Positions 1 to 9,732 are shown, counted from the first letter of the stretch. The stretch: 64,000 nt of DNA from Bacteroidetes bacterium UBA7662 (GCA_002483345.1 DLHS01000005.1:156105-220104); one strand, 5' to 3'. Program-made: numbers and translations. The notes: a model not told the origin generated them from the letters alone.

Positions 1-1314
1 ACCGACGGACATGCTTACATCGGTAAAGCCATTGAAATGGGTGCTGTGGCGGTGGTGTGCGAAAGCATGCCGACCGAACTCCAGACAGGCATTACCTATG
101 TGAAAGTGGCCGATGCCAGCGTCGCTCTGGCCTGGATGGCCTGTCATTTTTATGGCAATCCTTCGGAAGAACTGAAATTGGTGGGGATTACCGGTACCAA
201 CGGCAAAACCACCACTGTAAACCTGCTGTTTCAATTGTTTACGGCTTTGGGATATCGTTGCGGGCTGCTTTCGACGGTCGAAAACCGCATTGGCGATAAG
301 GTTGTTCCGGCTACCCATACCACCCCGGATGCCGTGGCCATCAATAAACTGCTCGCCGAAATGCGGGAGGCGGGCTGCACCCATGTGTTCATGGAAGTAA
401 GCTCACATGCCGCCCACCAGCACCGCATTGAAGGTTTACAGTATGCCGCTGCTTTATTCAGCAACATCACCCACGACCATCTCGACTACCACGGCACTTT
501 TGATGCGTATATCAAGGCCAAAAAATCGTTTTTCGACCGGCTGCCTGCCGATGCCTATGCCATTATCAATAAAGACGACCGGCATGGTATGGTGATGGTA
601 CAGAACACCAAAGCGCAGGTGAAAAGCTTCGCGCTTAAAGGAGATGCTGATTTCAGAGCCCGTTTGATTGAAAACAGCTTCGAAGGACTGCATCTGCAGC
701 TCGATGGTGCCGACTTCCACAGCGCTCTGATTGGCAGCTTCAATGCTTCCAATCTGCTGGCGGCTTATGCGGCAGCTATTTGTCTGGGAGAAGAAAAGCT
801 GGCTGTGCTCACCGCCTTATCGGCTGTGCATGCCCCCAGCGGCCGTTTTGAATATGTGCAACTGCACCAGATCACCGGTATAGTGGACTATGCCCATACC
901 CCCGATGCCCTGCGCAATGTGCTTTCGACCATCCACGACATCCGCAAAAGTGGTCAGCGTATCATAACCGTTGTGGGTTGCGGCGGCGACCGTGACCGGA
1001 CCAAACGCCCCTTGATGGCTGCTATTTCGGTAGAGAACAGCGACAAGGTCATTCTAACCTCCGACAACCCCCGCAGCGAATCTCCGGAAGCCATACTCGA
1101 TGAGATGGCAGCAGGCGTGGAGCTCGGACAGAGGCACCGGGTATTACGCATCACCGACCGTAAGGAAGCAATCCGGACTGCGGTAAGTCTAGCCCAACCC
1201 GGCGATATCATACTGGTGGCCGGCAAAGGACACGAAACCTACCAGGAAATACAGGGCGTAAAACACCCTTTCGACGATAAACTCATTCTCCGCGAAACCC
1301 TCGAAACCCGATAG
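1..1314 (+). CDS. murE: UDP-N-acetylmuramoyl-L-alanyl-D-glutamate--2,6-diaminopimelate ligase MurE (5' partial)
   Basis: MurE is a cytoplasmic Mur ligase that adds the third stem-peptide residue to UDP-MurNAc-L-Ala-D-Glu using ATP. The frame is open from base 1 and 437 codons are visible; the N-terminal part lies outside the window, so the first in-frame ATG at 37 is internal. The ATP-binding P-loop GTNGKTT is at visible residues 65-71. A DNPR motif at 355-358 is the family signature for meso-diaminopimelate rather than lysine, and AGKGHETYQ closes the C-terminal domain. The stop is 3 bases before mraY, as expected for a dcw operon. Confidence is high for identity; amino-acid specificity is inferred from DNPR. 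Confidence 0.97.
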   Translation, partial: TDGHAYIGKAIEMGAVAVVCESMPTELQTGITYVKVADASVALAWMACHFYGNPSEELKLVGITGTNGKTTTVNLLFQLFTALGYRCGLLSTVENRIGDKVVPATHTTPDAVAINKLLAEMREAGCTHVFMEVSSHAAHQHRIEGLQYAAALFSNITHDHLDYHGTFDAYIKAKKSFFDRLPADAYAIINKDDRHGMVMVQNTKAQVKSFALKGDADFRARLIENSFEGLHLQLDGADFHSALIGSFNASNLLAAYAAAICLGEEKLAVLTALSAVHAPSGRFEYVQLHQITGIVDYAHTPDALRNVLSTIHDIRKSGQRIITVVGCGGDRDRTKRPLMAAISVENSDKVILTSDNPRSESPEAILDEMAAGVELGQRHRVLRITDRKEAIRTAVSLAQPGDIILVAGKGHETYQEIQGVKHPFDDKLILRETLETR

Positions 1315-1317
1315 GCC

Positions 1318-2454
1318 ATGTTATACTACCTTTTTGAGTATCTCGACAAACATTTTGACATCGCCGGTGCCGGTGTGTTCAAATTCATCACCTTTCGGGC
1401 GTCGCTGGCGGCTATACTAAGTTTGCTGAGCGCGTTGTTTATCGGCAAGCGCATCATCAACTGGCTCAAAGCCAAACAAATCGGGGAAACCATCCGTACC
1501 CTCGGTCCGGAAAGCCATTTTTCGAAAAAAGGCACTCCGACCATGGGAGGCATCATCATCCTGATCTCTATCATCGTGCCCACGCTGCTCACCGCCCGGC
1601 TCGACAATATATATGTAGCTGTGATGGTATTGGCCACTCTCTGGATGGGTGCCATTGGTCTGACCGACGACTATATCAAAGTCTTCCTGAAAAACAAACA
1701 GGGCCTCCGTTCAAAGTTCAAAATCATGGGTCAGTTTGGCCTGGGTGCTATCGTCGCCGGTTTACTGTTTTTCCACCCTGATGTACAGGATATCGCGCTC
1801 AAGACAAATCTCCCCATCACCAAGTTCGGTTTTGACTATGGCAGCTTGTCGTGGTCGCCGGCGTTCAACTGGGTGATTTACTTCGCGGTTATCATTTTCA
1901 TTGTGATAGCGGTAACCAATGCAGTGAACCTGACAGACGGGATTGACGGTCTCGCAGCCGGTACTTCAGCCATCGTGGGCACCGGATTGGGCATACTGGC
2001 CTATATGAGTGGTAACACTATCTGGGCGGAGTACCTGAACATTATTTACGTCCCCATGTCGGGAGAAGTGGTGGTATTCCTGGCTGCGCTGGTGGGTGCC
2101 TGTATCGGTTTTTTGTGGTACAATACGTTCCCTGCCCAGGTATTTATGGGCGATACAGGTTCGCTGGCTTTAGGTGGTGCCATTGCTTCAGTAGCCATCA
2201 TCATCAAGATGGAGCTGCTGGTGCCGATTATGTGCGGCATCTTCTTCGTCGAGAGCTTGTCGGTAATCATTCAGGTGACCTGGTTTAAGTATACCAAACG
2301 CAAATACGGCGTAGGCCGCCGGGTGTTCCGCATGTCGCCTTTGCACCATCATTATGAATTGGGTGGCATCCCTGAGCCGAAGCTGGTTACCCGCTTCTGG
2401 ATTGTTGCCATCATGCTTGTCATTGTCTCTTTAGCCCTCATGAAGCTCCGTTGA
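1318..2454 (+). CDS. mraY: Phospho-N-acetylmuramoyl-pentapeptide transferase MraY
   Basis: MraY is the multi-pass membrane enzyme that transfers phospho-MurNAc-pentapeptide from UDP to undecaprenyl phosphate, making lipid I. The 378-residue product has about ten hydrophobic segments. Family motifs are intact: the catalytic aspartate pair in LTDDYIK (D117/D118), NLTDGIDGLA (about 204-213), FMGDTGS with D279, and the HHH loop at 343-345. It lies between murE and murD; the stop TGA shares its A with the murD ATG, which suggests translational coupling. Confidence 0.97.
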   Translation: MLYYLFEYLDKHFDIAGAGVFKFITFRASLAAILSLLSALFIGKRIINWLKAKQIGETIRTLGPESHFSKKGTPTMGGIIILISIIVPTLLTARLDNIYVAVMVLATLWMGAIGLTDDYIKVFLKNKQGLRSKFKIMGQFGLGAIVAGLLFFHPDVQDIALKTNLPITKFGFDYGSLSWSPAFNWVIYFAVIIFIVIAVTNAVNLTDGIDGLAAGTSAIVGTGLGILAYMSGNTIWAEYLNIIYVPMSGEVVVFLAALVGACIGFLWYNTFPAQVFMGDTGSLALGGAIASVAIIIKMELLVPIMCGIFFVESLSVIIQVTWFKYTKRKYGVGRRVFRMSPLHHHYELGGIPEPKLVTRFWIVAIMLVIVSLALMKLR

Positions 2455-3791
2455 TGTTAAAGCGTATCGTCATATTAGGCGCCGGCGAAAGCGGCACAGG
2501 CACTGCGGTTCTTGCGAAAAAGCAAGGAGCGGAGGTGTTCGTTTCCGACGCTGGGACGATACGGGAAGACTATGCCCGTGAGCTGGATGCCCATGGGGTA
2601 AGTTGGGAGCAGGGTGGACACAGCTACGAGCATATCCTGAATGCCGACGAAATCATCAAAAGTCCGGGCATACCCGAAACGGCTGCCGTGATGAAGAAAA
2701 TCCGCTATGCCGGTATTCCGGTCATCAGCGAAATCGACTACGCCGCCCGCTATACCAAGGCTAAACTCATCGCTATCAGTGGTACGAATGGTAAAACCAC
2801 GACTACCCTGCTGACCTACCATATTCTGAAAAATGCCGGTTTATCAGTCGGCCTCGGCGGGAACATCGGCCAGAGTTTCGCGCGCCAGGTGGCTACCGAG
2901 CAGTTCGATTATTATGTGCTGGAAGTAAGCAGCTTCCAGCTCGACGATACCCATACCGCTTCTTTTTACATCAGCATACTCACCAACATCACCCCCGACC
3001 ACCTCGACCGCTACCAGTACGACTACAGCCTGTACCAGCAGTCGAAGATGCGTCTGGCACTTCATCAAACCCCCGACCAGTTTTTCATCTACAACCTCGA
3101 CGACGCGGGCAGCCGCGAAGCCATGCAGATGGTGCCCGTAAAGGCTCGTTTGCTTCCTTTTTCGCTCGAACAGGAAGTGGCCGAAGGAGGCTGGGTGGCC
3201 AACAAAACCATTCACATACGCTACAACGATACTACCATGGATATGCCTTACGAAGACCTGTCGCTGAAAGGCCGGCACAACGCTTACAACTCAATGGCTG
3301 CCGGCATCGCCGCCCGCATCCTCGAAATCCGCAAGGAGAGTGTACGCGAGAGCCTGAGCAATTTCGAAAATGTGGAGCACCGCCTCGAATACGTAGCGAC
3401 CGTGAAAGGGGTCGACTATGTAAACGACTCCAAAGCCACCAACGTAAACTCCACCTGGTATGCCCTCGAAAGCATCGAGAAACCCATCATCTGGATTGTG
3501 GGCGGTGTAGACAAAGGCAACGACTACGAACCCCTCAAGGAACTGGTGAAAGAACGGGTGAAGGCCATCGTTTGCCTGGGCAAAGACAATCTCCGCATCC
3601 ATGAAGCCTTCTCTTCACTGGTACCCGTGCTGGTAAATACCGAAAACATGGAAGAATGTATTCGCATGAGCCATCATTTCGCCTCCAAGGGCGACGTGGT
3701 ACTGCTGTCGCCGGCCTGCGCCAGTTTCGATTTATTTGAAAACTACGAGGACCGCGGTCGTCAATTTAAAAAACAAGTTCGTTCGCTTTAA
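2454..3791 (+). CDS. murD: UDP-N-acetylmuramoylalanine--D-glutamate ligase MurD
   Basis: MurD adds D-glutamate to UDP-MurNAc-L-Ala in the cytoplasm. I place the start at the ATG at 2454, which overlaps the mraY stop as TGATG; a TTG one codon earlier (2451) would also be in frame but is less likely. The 445-residue product begins with a Rossmann-like VILGAGESGTG stretch and has the P-loop GTNGKTT at about residues 110-116, followed by the central domain HLDRY and the C-terminal VNDSKATN and SPACASFD motifs of MurD. Three bases separate it from ftsW. Confidence 0.96.
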   Translation: MLKRIVILGAGESGTGTAVLAKKQGAEVFVSDAGTIREDYARELDAHGVSWEQGGHSYEHILNADEIIKSPGIPETAAVMKKIRYAGIPVISEIDYAARYTKAKLIAISGTNGKTTTTLLTYHILKNAGLSVGLGGNIGQSFARQVATEQFDYYVLEVSSFQLDDTHTASFYISILTNITPDHLDRYQYDYSLYQQSKMRLALHQTPDQFFIYNLDDAGSREAMQMVPVKARLLPFSLEQEVAEGGWVANKTIHIRYNDTTMDMPYEDLSLKGRHNAYNSMAAGIAARILEIRKESVRESLSNFENVEHRLEYVATVKGVDYVNDSKATNVNSTWYALESIEKPIIWIVGGVDKGNDYEPLKELVKERVKAIVCLGKDNLRIHEAFSSLVPVLVNTENMEECIRMSHHFASKGDVVLLSPACASFDLFENYEDRGRQFKKQVRSL

Positions 3792-3794
3792 GTC

Positions 3795-4967
3795 ATGCGC
3801 GCCCTGCTCCAACATATCCATCTCAAGGGAGACAAAACCATCTGGCTGATCGTGGGGATACTCACTGTAATCTCCTTGCTGGTGGTTTACAGCTCGACCG
3901 GAACCCTGGCCTACAAGGCCCGTGGGGGGAATACGGAGTATTATCTCATCAAACACGGTTCACTGGCCATTATTGGTCTGGTGCTGATGTACTTTGTGCA
4001 TCACCTGCCTTTCCGGTATTTTTCACGGGTTTCTCAACTCGGTCTGTGGTTGTCGGTGCCCCTGTTGGTGTACACCCTCATGAAAGGAACCAACCTGAAC
4101 GAAGCCAGTCGCTGGATTACGATTCCCATCATCAACCAGACCTTCCAAAGCTCCGATCTGGCCAAGTTGGCCCTGATCATGTACATCGCCCGCATGCTGG
4201 CTAAAAAGCAGGAAGAGATCAAATCATTCCGGGAGGCTTTTGTGCCCATTATACTGCCTGTGGCTGTTATATGTGCCCTGATTGCGCCTGCCAACCTGTC
4301 GACGGCCATGATATTGTTCATGACCTGTCTGCTGGTGATGTTTATCGGCCGGATCAGCCTGCGGTATATCGGATTGCTGATTATCACGGGCATCCTGGGC
4401 ATTGGCAGCTTTGTGTTTGTGAGTTATCAGCTGGATTTATTCCGGGCCAAAACCTGGGTGAGCCGGGTGGAGAACTTCATGAATACCGATGTGAGCGAAG
4501 AAGCTTATCAGTCGCAGCAGGCGAAAATCGCCGTGGCTACCGGCGGCCTGATTGGCAAAGGTCCCGGTAAAAGCACCCAGCGTAACTTCCTGCCGCACCC
4601 GTATTCCGACTTCATCTATGCCATCATCATCGAAGAATATGGACTGCTGGGCGGTGCCTTTGTGCTGCTCCTTTATCTCGGCCTGTTGTACCGGGTCATC
4701 CGCATTGTGATTAAAACACCGCAGGCTTTTGGCGCTTTGCTGGCTATCGGACTGGCCCTGAGCCTGGTCATCCAGGCGATGGTGAACATGGCCGTGGCTG
4801 TGAATCTATTCCCGGTCACCGGACAAACCTTACCCCTCCTTTCCATGGGAGGAACCTCTATACTGTTCACCAGCATCGCCATCGGCATCATACTCAGCGT
4901 GAGTCGTGAGTCGGAAGGTGACGAAGCAGAAACTGAAACCCAAACACCCGTGCATGCAACCGCATAA
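3795..4967 (+). CDS. ftsW: Lipid II polymerase / cell division protein FtsW (SEDS family)
   Basis: FtsW is the septal SEDS glycosyltransferase that polymerises lipid II together with a class B penicillin-binding protein. The 390-residue protein has roughly ten hydrophobic segments. It carries the SEDS C-terminal signature around LPLLSMGGTS and the conserved cytoplasmic or periplasmic loop beginning GGLIGKGPGKS. Its place between murD and murG identifies it as FtsW rather than RodA. Its 3' end overlaps murG by 14 bases. The C-terminal tail after the last helix is short and acidic (EGDEAETE). Confidence 0.94.
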   Translation: MRALLQHIHLKGDKTIWLIVGILTVISLLVVYSSTGTLAYKARGGNTEYYLIKHGSLAIIGLVLMYFVHHLPFRYFSRVSQLGLWLSVPLLVYTLMKGTNLNEASRWITIPIINQTFQSSDLAKLALIMYIARMLAKKQEEIKSFREAFVPIILPVAVICALIAPANLSTAMILFMTCLLVMFIGRISLRYIGLLIITGILGIGSFVFVSYQLDLFRAKTWVSRVENFMNTDVSEEAYQSQQAKIAVATGGLIGKGPGKSTQRNFLPHPYSDFIYAIIIEEYGLLGGAFVLLLYLGLLYRVIRIVIKTPQAFGALLAIGLALSLVIQAMVNMAVAVNLFPVTGQTLPLLSMGGTSILFTSIAIGIILSVSRESEGDEAETETQTPVHATA

Positions 4968-6075
4968 AGGCACATATCGTTTTATCCTCAGCGGAGGTGG
5001 TACCGGCGGACATCTGTTCCCGGCCATCGCCATTGCCAATGCCTTACGCGCGGCACAGCCGGATTGTGAGATTCTGTTTGTAGGCGCCCAGGGACGGATG
5101 GAGATGGAGCGGGTGCCTAAAGCCGGTTATAAAATTGAAGGTTTGTGGATCAGCGGCATTCAGCGCAGCCTCAGTGTGCAGAACCTGCTGTTTCCGGTAA
5201 AACTGGTGAGTAGCCTGGTGAAGTCGCTGGAGATATTGCGTCGTTTCCGGCCGCATGCCGTGATAGGGGTGGGCGGATATGCCAGCGGGCCGGTCTTACT
5301 GGCCGCGCAATGGAGCCGGATTCCCACTTTTATCCAGGAACAGAACGCCCATGCGGGTGTCACCAACAAAGGCCTGGCCAAGGGGGTGATGCAGGCGTAT
5401 GTGGCGTATGAAGGCATGGAGAAATATTTCCCGGCGGATAAGGTTACCCTGAGTGGTAATCCCATCCGCCAGGATTTGTTTGATATCGAAGCGAAAAAGG
5501 CGGAAGCCCTGGCTTTTTTCGGCTTGTCGGCAGATAAACCCGTGCTGCTGGTCGTTGGCGGCAGCCTGGGTGCCCGCACCATCAACCGGGCTTTTGCTGC
5601 AGGCTTGTCGCAGCTGGCTGCAGCGGGTGTACAGCTCATCTGGCAAACCGGCAAAGGTTTTGCCGGAGAAGCGGCAGAAGCTGTCAGCAAACAAACCGGT
5701 ATGTGGACCGCCGCTTTTATTGAGCGCATGGATCTGGCCTTTGCCGCGGCAGATATTATCGTATCCCGCGCCGGTGCCGGCACCATCAGCGAACTGGCGG
5801 TGATCGGTAAACCGGTGATACTGGTGCCTTCCCCCAATGTGGCCGAAGATCATCAGACCAAAAACGCGCAAGCGCTCAGCAGCAAAGGCGCGGCCATACT
5901 TATAAAAGATGCCGATGCAGCCGATCAGCTGGTGCAGGAAACGCTGGCGCTTGCCAACAATCCTGCCCGTCGGCATGCTTTGAGCGCCGCCCTCCAGGCA
6001 TTTGACAAACGCCATGCTGCCGCTGAAATCGCAGCCGACATCCTGAAACGCATCAGAAAGGAGGTAGCCGCATGA
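4954..6075 (+). CDS. murG: UDP-N-acetylglucosamine--N-acetylmuramyl-(pentapeptide) pyrophosphoryl-undecaprenol GlcNAc transferase MurG
   Basis: MurG is the peripheral inner-membrane glycosyltransferase (GT28) that converts lipid I to lipid II. I choose ATG 4954 (373 residues) over a GTG at 4906, because homologues begin only a few residues before the glycine loop GGGTGGH, here at residues 14-20. Other signatures are GVGGYASGP, the acceptor-side QEQNAHAG and the UDP-GlcNAc-binding region GAGTISELAVIGKP. The gene overlaps ftsW by 14 bases and ends in an ATGA overlap with murC. Confidence 0.96.
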   Translation: MQPHKGTYRFILSGGGTGGHLFPAIAIANALRAAQPDCEILFVGAQGRMEMERVPKAGYKIEGLWISGIQRSLSVQNLLFPVKLVSSLVKSLEILRRFRPHAVIGVGGYASGPVLLAAQWSRIPTFIQEQNAHAGVTNKGLAKGVMQAYVAYEGMEKYFPADKVTLSGNPIRQDLFDIEAKKAEALAFFGLSADKPVLLVVGGSLGARTINRAFAAGLSQLAAAGVQLIWQTGKGFAGEAAEAVSKQTGMWTAAFIERMDLAFAAADIIVSRAGAGTISELAVIGKPVILVPSPNVAEDHQTKNAQALSSKGAAILIKDADAADQLVQETLALANNPARRHALSAALQAFDKRHAAAEIAADILKRIRKEVAA

Positions 6076-7445
6076 TTGGTTCCGTTTACACACACGCTTA
6101 TTTTGTGGGCATCGGAGGCATTGGCATGAGTGCGCTGGCCTTGTATCTGCAACACCGCGGACTCACAGTGGCCGGTTACGACAAAACCCCCAGCGACATC
6201 ACCCGCAGCCTGGAACATGCTGGTATCGCCGTATCTTTTACAGATAGTATGGAAACCCTTCCGGAAGATTTTCAGGGAGCCGCTACCCATACCATCGTTA
6301 TCTATACCCCCGCCGTTCCACGCGACAGCTTTTTGCTGGCATACTTCTCAGAGCATCAGTACGAACGTGTAAAACGCGCCCGTGCCCTGGGGATGCTGGT
6401 TGCCGAAGGGCAGACCCTGGCAGTAGCCGGAACACACGGAAAAACGACTACTTCAACCATGCTGGCTCATATCCTGCGGGTGGCAGATGTCGATTTTACC
6501 GGAATACTCGGTGGCGTGAGCAGTAATTACGACAGCAACCTGCTGCTTGGTGGCCACAAACGGTTTGTGGTGGAAGCCGATGAGTTCGACCGTTCATTTC
6601 TGCAACTGAATCCACAAATGGCCGTCATCACCTCCATGGATGCCGACCACCTGGATATATATGGTGCGCCGGAGCATATGACCGAAGCCTACAATGATTT
6701 TGCCGCCCAGGTGAAACCAGGCGGGTTGCTGGTTTATAAACATGGTATGCCTTTGCGAATTCCTGCAGGTGTTACAGCCATTTCTTACGGAGAAGGCGGC
6801 ATGGTTAGGGCCGGTCAGGTGCGGGTTGAAAACCACCGTTACCACTTCGATTATGTGGGTGCAACCGTCATCGAGAACCTGGTTTGCGGCCTTCCCGGCA
6901 TCCACAATGTAGAGAATGCAGTAGCAGCCATTACCGTGGCACTGGCGCAGGGCGTTTCCATCGCAGATATCCGCACAGCCATCGCCGGTTTCAAAGGGGT
7001 GAAACGCCGTTTTGAATATTGCATCGACCGGGAAGACTGTGTGTACATAGATGATTACGCGCATCACCCGACCGAAATAAACGCCTTGCTGACATCGGTA
7101 CGTCAATTATACCCCGGCCGCAAAGTATTGGGCATCTTCCAGCCACATCTGTTCAGCCGTACCCGCGATTTCGCGGAGGGTTTTGCCCGGAGTCTGTCAG
7201 CCCTTGATGAACTGCTGTTGCTCGACATCTACCCCGCCAGGGAGTTGCCGATTCCCGGCATCACCTCCGGCTGGTTGCTGGAACAGATTACCGCGCCTGC
7301 CAAAGCCCTTGTGCAAAAGGCAGAGCTGCTGGATACCATTCAGAAAAAATCGTTCGATGTGCTGCTCACCATAGGTGCCGGCGACATCGACCGTTTTGTA
7401 CGTCCGATCACTGATTTGCTGCAACATAAAAGCCCTGTGAGATGA
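6072..7445 (+). CDS. murC: UDP-N-acetylmuramate--L-alanine ligase MurC
   Basis: MurC adds the first stem amino acid, L-alanine, to UDP-MurNAc. The 457-residue product starts with the nucleotide-binding glycine loop FVGIGGIGMSALA, has the P-loop GTHGKTT at residues 120-126 (histidine in place of asparagine is typical of MurC), EADEFDRSF in the central domain and the C-terminal DDYAHHPTEI motif. The start overlaps murG as ATGA, and the stop overlaps the ftsQ start. Order murG-murC-ftsQ is the usual Bacteroidota dcw arrangement. Confidence 0.97.
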   Translation: MIGSVYTHAYFVGIGGIGMSALALYLQHRGLTVAGYDKTPSDITRSLEHAGIAVSFTDSMETLPEDFQGAATHTIVIYTPAVPRDSFLLAYFSEHQYERVKRARALGMLVAEGQTLAVAGTHGKTTTSTMLAHILRVADVDFTGILGGVSSNYDSNLLLGGHKRFVVEADEFDRSFLQLNPQMAVITSMDADHLDIYGAPEHMTEAYNDFAAQVKPGGLLVYKHGMPLRIPAGVTAISYGEGGMVRAGQVRVENHRYHFDYVGATVIENLVCGLPGIHNVENAVAAITVALAQGVSIADIRTAIAGFKGVKRRFEYCIDREDCVYIDDYAHHPTEINALLTSVRQLYPGRKVLGIFQPHLFSRTRDFAEGFARSLSALDELLLLDIYPARELPIPGITSGWLLEQITAPAKALVQKAELLDTIQKKSFDVLLTIGAGDIDRFVRPITDLLQHKSPVR

Positions 7446-8203
7446 TGAAGAAGATTCTTCTGGTCGCCGCTCATGTCGCTGCCCTCGTGGGACTGGTAGC
7501 CGCTTTTGGTTTTATCCGCAGTGAGCGTTCCGCTTTGTTGTGTGAGTCGTTCACCATCCGGGTGAATCACAGCGACGGCGCTTATTTCATTGATCAGGCC
7601 GCCATTGAACAGCATCTGCGTAAAAACGGCTGGAGCAAACTTGTAGGGAGACCAGTGGACAGCGTTGATATGACCCGCATCGAAAGGCTTATTGAGGAAA
7701 TTCCCTTTGTAGAAGATGCAGAAGCCTTTACCGATGTGCATGGAAATGTACGGTTGGATGTGGAACAAAGGGTGCCTGTTTTACGGATTGTGAATCGTTA
7801 TTACGAGAGTTTTTACATCGACCAGAACGGCAGGAGGATGCCCACCACCACCAACTCATCGGTGCAGGTATCCGTTGCCTCCGGGCATATCAGCGAACGC
7901 CTGAACAAGGTAGATACCATTCAGACAGCGGTTGTCCGTCAGCTGGTGGAATTGAACAACTACCTCCGCGATGATGAATTTCTGAGTGCCCTGTTTGTGC
8001 AATTCTATGTGAATGCCGACGGCGAATTTGAACTCATTCCCCGGGTAGGTCAGCACACCGTATTGCTGGGTGATCTGACGGAACTCGATGAAAAATTTGA
8101 AAAACTGCTGGTTTTATACCGGGAAGGATTTGATGAAGAAGCGTGGCGGACCTATCGGCTCGTCAATTTGAAATATAAGGATCAGGTGATATGCAAAAAG
8201 TAA
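7442..8203 (+). CDS. ftsQ: Cell division protein FtsQ
   Basis: FtsQ is a bitopic inner-membrane divisome protein linking early cytoplasmic and late periplasmic division proteins. The 253-residue product has a short cytoplasmic N-terminus, one hydrophobic segment at about residues 4-25 and a periplasmic part. The region around 35-105 (FTIRVNHSDG to VEQRVPVLRI) fits a POTRA-like domain followed by the FtsQ beta domain. Sequence conservation is low in this family, so the call leans on position between murC and ftsA. The start ATG 7442 overlaps murC; ATG 7445 is an equal alternative. It overlaps ftsA by 13 bases. Confidence 0.88.
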   Translation: MMKKILLVAAHVAALVGLVAAFGFIRSERSALLCESFTIRVNHSDGAYFIDQAAIEQHLRKNGWSKLVGRPVDSVDMTRIERLIEEIPFVEDAEAFTDVHGNVRLDVEQRVPVLRIVNRYYESFYIDQNGRRMPTTTNSSVQVSVASGHISERLNKVDTIQTAVVRQLVELNNYLRDDEFLSALFVQFYVNADGEFELIPRVGQHTVLLGDLTELDEKFEKLLVLYREGFDEEAWRTYRLVNLKYKDQVICKK

Positions 8204-9504
8204 CCCCAAAAGTCACAAGTGTCGGCGAGATCATTGTCGGTCTCGACATCGGCACGACCAAAATAGTGGCCATTGTAGGTCGCAAGAATGAATACGGCAA
8301 GGTAGAAGTGCTTGGTATGGGCAAAGCCGAGTCGCTGGGCGTGAGCCGTGGCGTGGTGAGCAATATCGAAAAAACAGTAGATGCCATCCGCAAGGCTATA
8401 CGTGAGGCTGAGGAAGAATCCGGGGTTGATATCCGCGTCGTGAATGTGGGTATCGCCGGACAGCACATCCAGAGCCACCAGCACCGCAACATGATGACCC
8501 GCCAGAGCACAGAGGACGAAATCGGCCAGATCGACATCGACCGGCTTGTGGACATGATGTACCGCATCCCGCAACAGCCGGGTTACGAAATCATTCATGT
8601 CCTGCCGCAGGAATACATTGTCGACAATGAGGTGGGTATCAAAGACCCCATTGGCATGAGTGGCATCCGCCTCGAAGCGAATTTCCATATCATCACCGGT
8701 CAGGTAACGGCTGCCAATAACCTGAACAAATGTGTGGTGAAAGCCGGACTTGAAGTGGCCGATCTGATCCTCGAGCCGCTTGCTTCTTCTGAAGCCGTGC
8801 TGAACGACGAGGAAAAAGAAGCTGGTGTAGTGCTCGTCGACATAGGCGGTGGCACCACCGACATCGCCATCTTTCAGGATGGCATCATCCGGCACACCGC
8901 GGTGATTCCGTTTGGTGGCAACATCATCACCGAAGACATCAAGGAAGGCTGCACCGTGCTGAAACAGCAGGCCGAATTGCTGAAAATAAGGTTTGGCTCG
9001 GCCCTCGCCAGCGAAACCCAGGATAACGAAATCGTCTCTATCCCAGGCCTCCGTGGCCGGGATCCTAAAGAAATCTCGGTAAAAAACCTGGCCAACATCA
9101 TACAGGCGCGGATAGAAGAGATTGTAGAAATGGTCCATTACGAAATCAAAGCATCCGGTTTCGAGAAAAAACTCATCGCAGGCATCGTGCTCACCGGTGG
9201 TGGCGCGCAGCTTAAGAACCTCCGTCCGCTGGTTGAGTATATGACCGGCATGGATGTCCGCATCGGAACCCCCAACGAGCACCTGGCCAAAGGCGACAGC
9301 GAGATCAAAAGTCCGATGTACGCTACCGGTATCGGTCTCGTCCTGATGGGATTCCAGCGCAGCGACAAACAAGCCCGCAAAGAAAGCACCGTGAAAACAC
9401 ACTCCACCAAAGAGAAAGGCAGCTTCTTCGACAAACTCCTCCAGAAGGGAAAAGAGTGGCTCGAAGACAAAGACCTGAACGACGCGGAGGACTTCGTGAA
9501 GTAG
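8191..9504 (+). CDS. ftsA: Cell division protein FtsA
   Basis: FtsA is an actin-like ATPase that tethers FtsZ filaments to the membrane and recruits divisome proteins. The 437-residue protein shows the phosphate-1 motif VGLDIGTTKI at about residues 15-24, the phosphate-2 motif VDIGGGTTDIAIF, and an adenosine-site motif LTGGGAQLKNL. The C-terminal tail has a lysine-rich stretch and ends in an amphipathic stretch (FFDKLLQKGKEWLED) suitable for membrane binding. It overlaps ftsQ and is separated from ftsZ by 228 bases of repeat-rich DNA. Confidence 0.96.
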   Translation: MQKVTPKVTSVGEIIVGLDIGTTKIVAIVGRKNEYGKVEVLGMGKAESLGVSRGVVSNIEKTVDAIRKAIREAEEESGVDIRVVNVGIAGQHIQSHQHRNMMTRQSTEDEIGQIDIDRLVDMMYRIPQQPGYEIIHVLPQEYIVDNEVGIKDPIGMSGIRLEANFHIITGQVTAANNLNKCVVKAGLEVADLILEPLASSEAVLNDEEKEAGVVLVDIGGGTTDIAIFQDGIIRHTAVIPFGGNIITEDIKEGCTVLKQQAELLKIRFGSALASETQDNEIVSIPGLRGRDPKEISVKNLANIIQARIEEIVEMVHYEIKASGFEKKLIAGIVLTGGGAQLKNLRPLVEYMTGMDVRIGTPNEHLAKGDSEIKSPMYATGIGLVLMGFQRSDKQARKESTVKTHSTKEKGSFFDKLLQKGKEWLEDKDLNDAEDFVK

Positions 9505-9732
9505 CCCGAAGGGCGCGACCCTAGGTAGGGTCAAGCCCCGCGGTAGGGTCAAGCCCCTCCCATATAAGGGCGGGTCTCGACCCGCCCAGGTCTCGACCCG
9601 CCCCAGAAAGAAAAAGAAAAGAACTAAACACAAAAAGAAACCTAAAACCCCGGAAAGCCCAGGTCACAAAACACAAAACCCCTCCGTGCCCCCCGTGCCC
9701 TCCGTGTTTAAAAAATAAAAATTCAAATCGTC
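9505..9732. repeat. Repeat-rich ftsA-ftsZ spacer
   Basis: This gap holds two copies of GGTAGGGTCAAGCCCC (9524-9539 and 9542-9557), then a perfect 8 bp-arm palindrome GGGCGGGTCTCGACCCGCCC (9568-9587) with the partial copy AGGTCTCGACCCGCCCC at 9588-9604. Further on are iterated CTCCGTG / CCCCGTG units (about 9681-9708). I find no open reading frame that looks real and no clear TAnnTTTG promoter, so how ftsZ is transcribed is not evident here. The palindrome could form a strong hairpin in the ftsA-ftsZ transcript. Confidence 0.7.

Noticed and set aside
5296..6093. Two long minus-strand frames across murG
   Set aside because: Antisense to a complete MurG with all motifs.
8182..9633. A 483-codon open frame on the minus strand across ftsA
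   Set aside because: It lies antisense to an intact, well-conserved ftsA and its product has no domain; it reflects codon bias of ftsA.
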